Origin: Capnocytophaga felis
GTDB lineage: Bacteria; Bacteroidota; Bacteroidia; Flavobacteriales; Flavobacteriaceae
Direction of reading: 5' to 3'
Assembly: GCF_009684755.1 (NCBI RefSeq)
Contig: NZ_BLBC01000008.1
Span: 1 to 64,000, forward strand
DNA: 64,000 bases
Shown: one piece after another, positions 60,715 to 64,000 of the stretch
Position numbering within the stretch: the first letter of the stretch is position 1
Layout: each line of letters starts with the position of its first letter
The notes under the pieces: model-generated
Told to the model about the DNA's origin: nothing
The model's database searches: none
Seen by the model: the letters and a program-made list of their open reading frames with translations, nothing else
Made by a program: the position numbers and the translations under genes

Positions 60715-62121
60715 TTAGTCTTTGGGTCCGTTATGATATTTTCCTTCGAAAATACATTCTTCTCCGTAAAAAAGTTTGGTTGCTTCACTCAAAGCAGAAG
60801 TAGCATAACCACTCTTTATCGTTCTTCCGTTTATGTTGAAAATCATTAACAAGCCCATACAATCTTGAAGATTTTGCTCTGCCCTATATCTGGCATTATG
60901 CGTATTTAACCCTCCTTGTGCAGCTTCTATTGATAATTTTCCGTAACGTTCATCAGGAATTCCGGCAAAAGAGCTGTGGTCTTCACTGTAATTTGCCCAA
61001 CTGTAATCCAAGTAATCCTTAGGTTTTTTGCCTATTTCATCGACGGAATCATATCTCAGATTGTGTCCGTAATCGTACAAAGTCAATAATTTATTAGGCA
61101 TCACTTCTTTCATTGCCCTCATAAACCACAAAAGAGACTGATTGCCTTTTTCAGGTTTTTCCGGAAGTACATCATATCTTGCGTACTCCTCGTCAATATC
61201 CCAACCATCAATGCCTAATTTATCAGAGTAATGCTTGCATTGACGGGCAAAATCAAGGGCTTCCTCGTAATTTTGGAAATTGTAATATCCTACTCCCTGA
61301 TGGTTTGGCAATATGTCTATGAGTACTTTTATACCTCTGTCTGTTAAAGGTTTAATATATTTTTCAGGGTCGTTTACAATTGGTTGCAGCTTATCGTTGA
61401 AGTGTAGTACACGTCTTCCCGCCTTTGCATCATAATTCATATTTGCTGCAAAGAGGATTACCATATCAAAGACTGGTTTTTTGCTTTCTTTCAAAATAAA
61501 TTGCCCCATATTGCGAATGTCCCAATCGTTGGTTTCCACGTAAGCCACCATTTTCATTGGTTCTGTGCGATTTGAGCAAGAATATGTACCAGAAGGCAAT
61601 GGTTTTTTGTTTGTTTCCGAAAGGGGAACATATTTGGCATCTTTACGAATAAATACCGGATGCATCAGTTTTTTTCCTCCTGCATTTACAATCAAAGGCA
61701 AGATATAATCCCCTTGTTCCAAACTTTCATATTCCTTGATTTTTAACTGAATCTCGGTCGAATTGTCTCCTTTTTTGAAAGTCCCTTCCACAAAATCATA
61801 ATGAGTTTCCGGAAAAAGCGTATAATCCGATACACCTTTGAAATCATTGTAATCTTTTACCAATTTACCAAAATCGGATTTAACTAAGGTAACAATGCCA
61901 TCTTCTTTTGCGACGTATCCTAATTTAACTATAAATATATATGTTCCATCTGCTGAAAAGTTGGATGAGGATGCTTGAGGGCTCATCTTATTAACCAATC
62001 CTCCTTCCGAAAATTCTCCAGAAGGAGATTGCGGCTTTGGAAGTTCAAATTTAGGGTCTAATTGTGATTCACAAGCAGTTAAGAAAGCTACTGTTGCAAA
62101 TGCTAAAATTATCTTTTTCAT
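60715..62121 (-). CDS. GH18 endo-beta-N-acetylglucosaminidase lipoprotein
   Basis: A 468-residue lipoprotein (MKKIILAFATVAFLTAC). An N-terminal DUF1735/BT_3987-like beta domain (residues about 20-165) is followed by a GH18 barrel. The catalytic motif DGWDIDEE (residues 305-312, with Glu312 as acid and Asp310 as helper) is complete in DGxDxDxE form. This enzyme type cuts between the two core GlcNAc residues of N-linked glycans. It would release glycans from host glycoproteins at the cell surface, as known for the Gpd complex of Capnocytophaga canimorsus and EndoBT-type enzymes of Bacteroides. It sits third in the visible part of the operon. Confidence 0.88.
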   Translation of the reverse strand: MKKIILAFATVAFLTACESQLDPKFELPKPQSPSGEFSEGGLVNKMSPQASSSNFSADGTYIFIVKLGYVAKEDGIVTLVKSDFGKLVKDYNDFKGVSDYTLFPETHYDFVEGTFKKGDNSTEIQLKIKEYESLEQGDYILPLIVNAGGKKLMHPVFIRKDAKYVPLSETNKKPLPSGTYSCSNRTEPMKMVAYVETNDWDIRNMGQFILKESKKPVFDMVILFAANMNYDAKAGRRVLHFNDKLQPIVNDPEKYIKPLTDRGIKVLIDILPNHQGVGYYNFQNYEEALDFARQCKHYSDKLGIDGWDIDEEYARYDVLPEKPEKGNQSLLWFMRAMKEVMPNKLLTLYDYGHNLRYDSVDEIGKKPKDYLDYSWANYSEDHSSFAGIPDERYGKLSIEAAQGGLNTHNARYRAEQNLQDCMGLLMIFNINGRTIKSGYATSALSEATKLFYGEECIFEGKYHNGPKD

Positions 62122-62140
62122 CTTGAATACAAATTAAAAA

Positions 62141-63331
62141 TTAATCGACTTTTACAGGGGTATCTTCCTCAAAAACAGTCATCTTAATGGTTTGACCATC
62201 TACAGAACCTTTTTGTCCTTTCATTACTAAATCTCTTCCTTTGCCTGTAAGGTCTTTGATTTTGTTATCAACTACTTCGTTCATTTTCCAATATGCATAC
62301 AAATCAGGATTTTTTTCATCAGTTTCATACATACTATCACTTATCTGTGTACCGGAGCGTGCCACGTTCCAAATTCTGACTTCGGAGAAATGAGCATTAA
62401 TTCCTCGATTTCCGTTATAGCTTCGTCCTATGTAAAAGCCATCGCCGTAAGAAGAACTCAGGTCTTTAGTTGCACCGAATTCTGTTATTTTTTTGCCATC
62501 TACATATATTGTTGTTTTTGAATTGTCAACCACCATAGCGATGTGATACCATTTTTTTGTTTTGAATTTGATTCCTATATCTGTGCCGCTGGCTTGCAGG
62601 TGGTCGGAGTCGACACCTGAATCTCCGAAACGCATCAGGGCTTTCCCTTCTATTCCCATAAATGTGCTGATATTAGCCTCTGTTGGTGAGAATTCATCAA
62701 TGTAAATAAGTCCTTCCATAGTAAAAGGCTTGCCAACAGAAAGTCTTTCTCCCGTAGGTTCCAGATATGCATCTGATTTTATGCGTATGGTTCTGTTAAT
62801 TTGACCTTTTACCAATTCAACGGTGTAGAACAGCGTCTTTGAAACGTTCATTATATTGGCTCCACTTGCAGAATTCATCGTTACGGCAAACATATAAGGT
62901 GTATTTTCTTTTAATTCTGGTGAAATGCTCATCTTTACGCTTCCCTCATCAGAGGTTACACTTCCCGCCTTAATGTTCAAAACGGAAGAGAGTTCAATGT
63001 CTTTTTCAGGAAATGGTAAAAATTCGGTTCCGTAGGTTTTGTTGTATTTTTCAACCTCTTGAAAATCCAACCCTAAATGTACGGAAACATCACGCATATT
63101 TTCTTTTGCCAATGCTACTACGAATTTTTCCTCTTTTTGCGTTCCCACATCGCTGATAGAGGCGGAAACGGAAGTTTTCTGAGAAAAATCGGCCTGCTTT
63201 CGGCTTGTACCCTCCAATTTATAAAGAATTGCCTGTTGCTCAAACACTTCGCCTCCTTCTTTTTCCTCATTTGAGCAAGATATTACAGAGAGGCATCCTA
63301 TTGTTATAAATATTAATTTTATGAATTTCAT
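62141..63331 (-). CDS. DUF1735 plus LamG-like surface glycan-binding lipoprotein
   Basis: A 396-residue lipoprotein (MKFIKLIFITIGCLSVISC, Cys19). The first part (about residues 25-175) is a DUF1735/BT_3987-type beta domain with VSVHLGLDFQEVEKYNKTYGTEFLPFP. The second (about 180-370) is a LamG/concanavalin-like domain: FTMEGLIYIDEFSP, WYHIAMVVDNSKTTIYVDGKKI, FYIGRSYNGNRGINAHFSEVRIWN, ending YAYWKMNE. It has the layout of BT3985-type proteins in the Bacteroides N-glycan locus, which bind the substrate for the GH18 enzyme. It lies 19 bp before the GH18 gene and 17 bp after the GH18-like gene at the window edge. Confidence 0.82.
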   Translation of the reverse strand: MKFIKLIFITIGCLSVISCSNEEKEGGEVFEQQAILYKLEGTSRKQADFSQKTSVSASISDVGTQKEEKFVVALAKENMRDVSVHLGLDFQEVEKYNKTYGTEFLPFPEKDIELSSVLNIKAGSVTSDEGSVKMSISPELKENTPYMFAVTMNSASGANIMNVSKTLFYTVELVKGQINRTIRIKSDAYLEPTGERLSVGKPFTMEGLIYIDEFSPTEANISTFMGIEGKALMRFGDSGVDSDHLQASGTDIGIKFKTKKWYHIAMVVDNSKTTIYVDGKKITEFGATKDLSSSYGDGFYIGRSYNGNRGINAHFSEVRIWNVARSGTQISDSMYETDEKNPDLYAYWKMNEVVDNKIKDLTGKGRDLVMKGQKGSVDGQTIKMTVFEEDTPVKVD

Positions 63332-63348
63332 TTCCGTTAATTTTTTAA

Positions 63349-64000
63349 TTAATTCCGTGATTGTAATTTACTGATGGCATTTCGTAAGGTTTTGAAAGTT
63401 ACATCGCCTTGCTTATCATAGTAATTTTTTTCGATGTGATAATACGCCACTCCTGCTTTGTTGTCTGCCTGCCAGTTTAATACGTCCATCGTACGGTTTA
63501 ATCTTCCGCCTGGAACAAAAAGTTGCGAATCGGCAAAACCTTCCGCCAAATCTTCTTCCGTGAAATCCACCGAAGGCACGTATTTGAAAGAAGCCCATTT
63601 TTGTGATTGCTCGTCAAAATTTTTAAACGATTGTTTTCCTTTTTGGCGATATACTATCCAATTGGCAGAATCAACAGGTTTAACAACCGCCGCATCATCT
63701 TTGTTATACGGATTCTCAACTACCAAAAGAAGCTTTTTTCCTTTACCTGCTTCTTTTGTGATTTCCCTTAGAAATTTATCAAAATTTTCAGCAGGATAAG
63801 CCTCGTTTAATTTCTGAGGAAACTCAATGCTGATTCCGTCAAATCCGTTTGATTTTGCAATATCAAGCAACTCATCAGCTTGCTTTTCTAACTTCTGAAT
63901 CACTGTGCTTGCTAAGTTCTCTGCAACTTCTCGTTCAAGTTCAGCAAGAATTTTTGTCTTTTCCTGATTTGTCAATCGTTCGTTGGATAGTTTCCATTCC
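63349..64000 (-). CDS. GH18-like protein without catalytic residues (partial, runs off window)
   Basis: The C-terminal 217 or so residues of a protein whose frame is open to the right edge, so the start lies outside. The visible part has the back half of a GH18-type barrel: SNGFDGISIEF aligns with the DGxDxDxE motif, but Asp is replaced by Ser, the next Asp by Glu, and the catalytic Glu by Pro. It is therefore probably a glycan-binding pseudo-enzyme like BT3986. LLLVVENPYNKDDAAVV, SANWIVYRQKGKQSF and AYYHIEKNYYDKQGDVTF are later strands. The genes upstream on this strand, beyond the window, are expected to be a SusC/SusD pair. Confidence 0.75.
   Translation of the reverse strand, partial: EWKLSNERLTNQEKTKILAELEREVAENLASTVIQKLEKQADELLDIAKSNGFDGISIEFPQKLNEAYPAENFDKFLREITKEAGKGKKLLLVVENPYNKDDAAVVKPVDSANWIVYRQKGKQSFKNFDEQSQKWASFKYVPSVDFTEEDLAEGFADSQLFVPGGRLNRTMDVLNWQADNKAGVAYYHIEKNYYDKQGDVTFKTLRNAISKLQSRN

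Overview
The window is an AT-rich chromosomal segment of a Flavobacteriia bacterium, most likely Capnocytophaga or a close relative. The evidence is the type IX secretion/gliding translocon SprA, a PorP/SprF-family protein, Bacteroidetes-type promoters (TTTG, about 19 bp, TAnnTTTG), a Sus/Gpd-like N-glycan locus, class III ribonucleotide reductase as in capnophilic anaerobes, and the small Flavobacteriia protein family at 43.55 kb. No phage, IS or CRISPR genes are visible, but one small inserted module is.

Layout. 0-2.4 kb: non-coding edge with a perfect hairpin, a Cys-rich lipoprotein with a small membrane protein, and a truncated gene relic. 2.5-5.9 kb: a lone ketoacyl synthase, a CBM9-like secreted protein and a glycosyltransferase. 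6.1-11.4 kb: Tat-exported alkaline phosphatase, a CDF metal transporter, and two poorly known genes, the second with nucleoside-phosphorylase-like motifs. 11.4-12.0 kb: nested palindromic repeats. 12.1-21.2 kb (minus): ruvA, an LRR-like gene and sprA, probably one operon. 21.4-24.8 kb: three paralogous formylglycine-generating-enzyme-like lipoproteins, each with its own promoter and terminator. 25.2-29.4 kb: an SPFH-like gene divergent from a hybrid sensor/AraC regulator. 29.5-36.8 kb: ybeY, an SGNH hydrolase, mnmG, a Fic-protein module, a TPR gene and a membrane-anchored MutS homologue. 37-43.8 kb: aconitase, pheS, a BlaR1/BlaI-type pair, an ABC ATPase and a small membrane protein. 43.8-52.6 kb: aspA, nrdD-nrdG, brnQ, tRNA-Leu, a PorP/SprF protein, folB, tRNA-Cys, a roadblock-like protein and a CBS protein. 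52.7-59.4 kb (minus): a TonB-type receptor, then an ECF sigma factor operon with a putative anti-sigma factor and beta-helix surface proteins. 59.6-64 kb (minus): the distal part of a glycoprotein-deglycosylation locus with an active-looking GH18 enzyme, running off the window end.

Most notable signals. (1) The last 50 bp of mnmG are repeated 1.6 kb downstream. Between the copies sit only a Fic gene and an array of eight 16-bp palindromes on an exact 70-bp period. This looks like a small module inserted at a gene-3'-end attachment site, with a self-regulatory operator or RNA array. (2) A protein of unknown function carries the signature motifs of nucleoside phosphorylases at its C-terminus and pairs with another unknown gene, between related repeats. 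(3) Three FGE-like lipoproteins differ in whether they keep the copper-binding Cys pair. (4) A BlaI operator overlaps its own promoter. (5) The hybrid sensor and the SPFH gene share an intergenic region with a candidate pair of direct-repeat binding sites. All calls come from reading the sequence; no database search was run.
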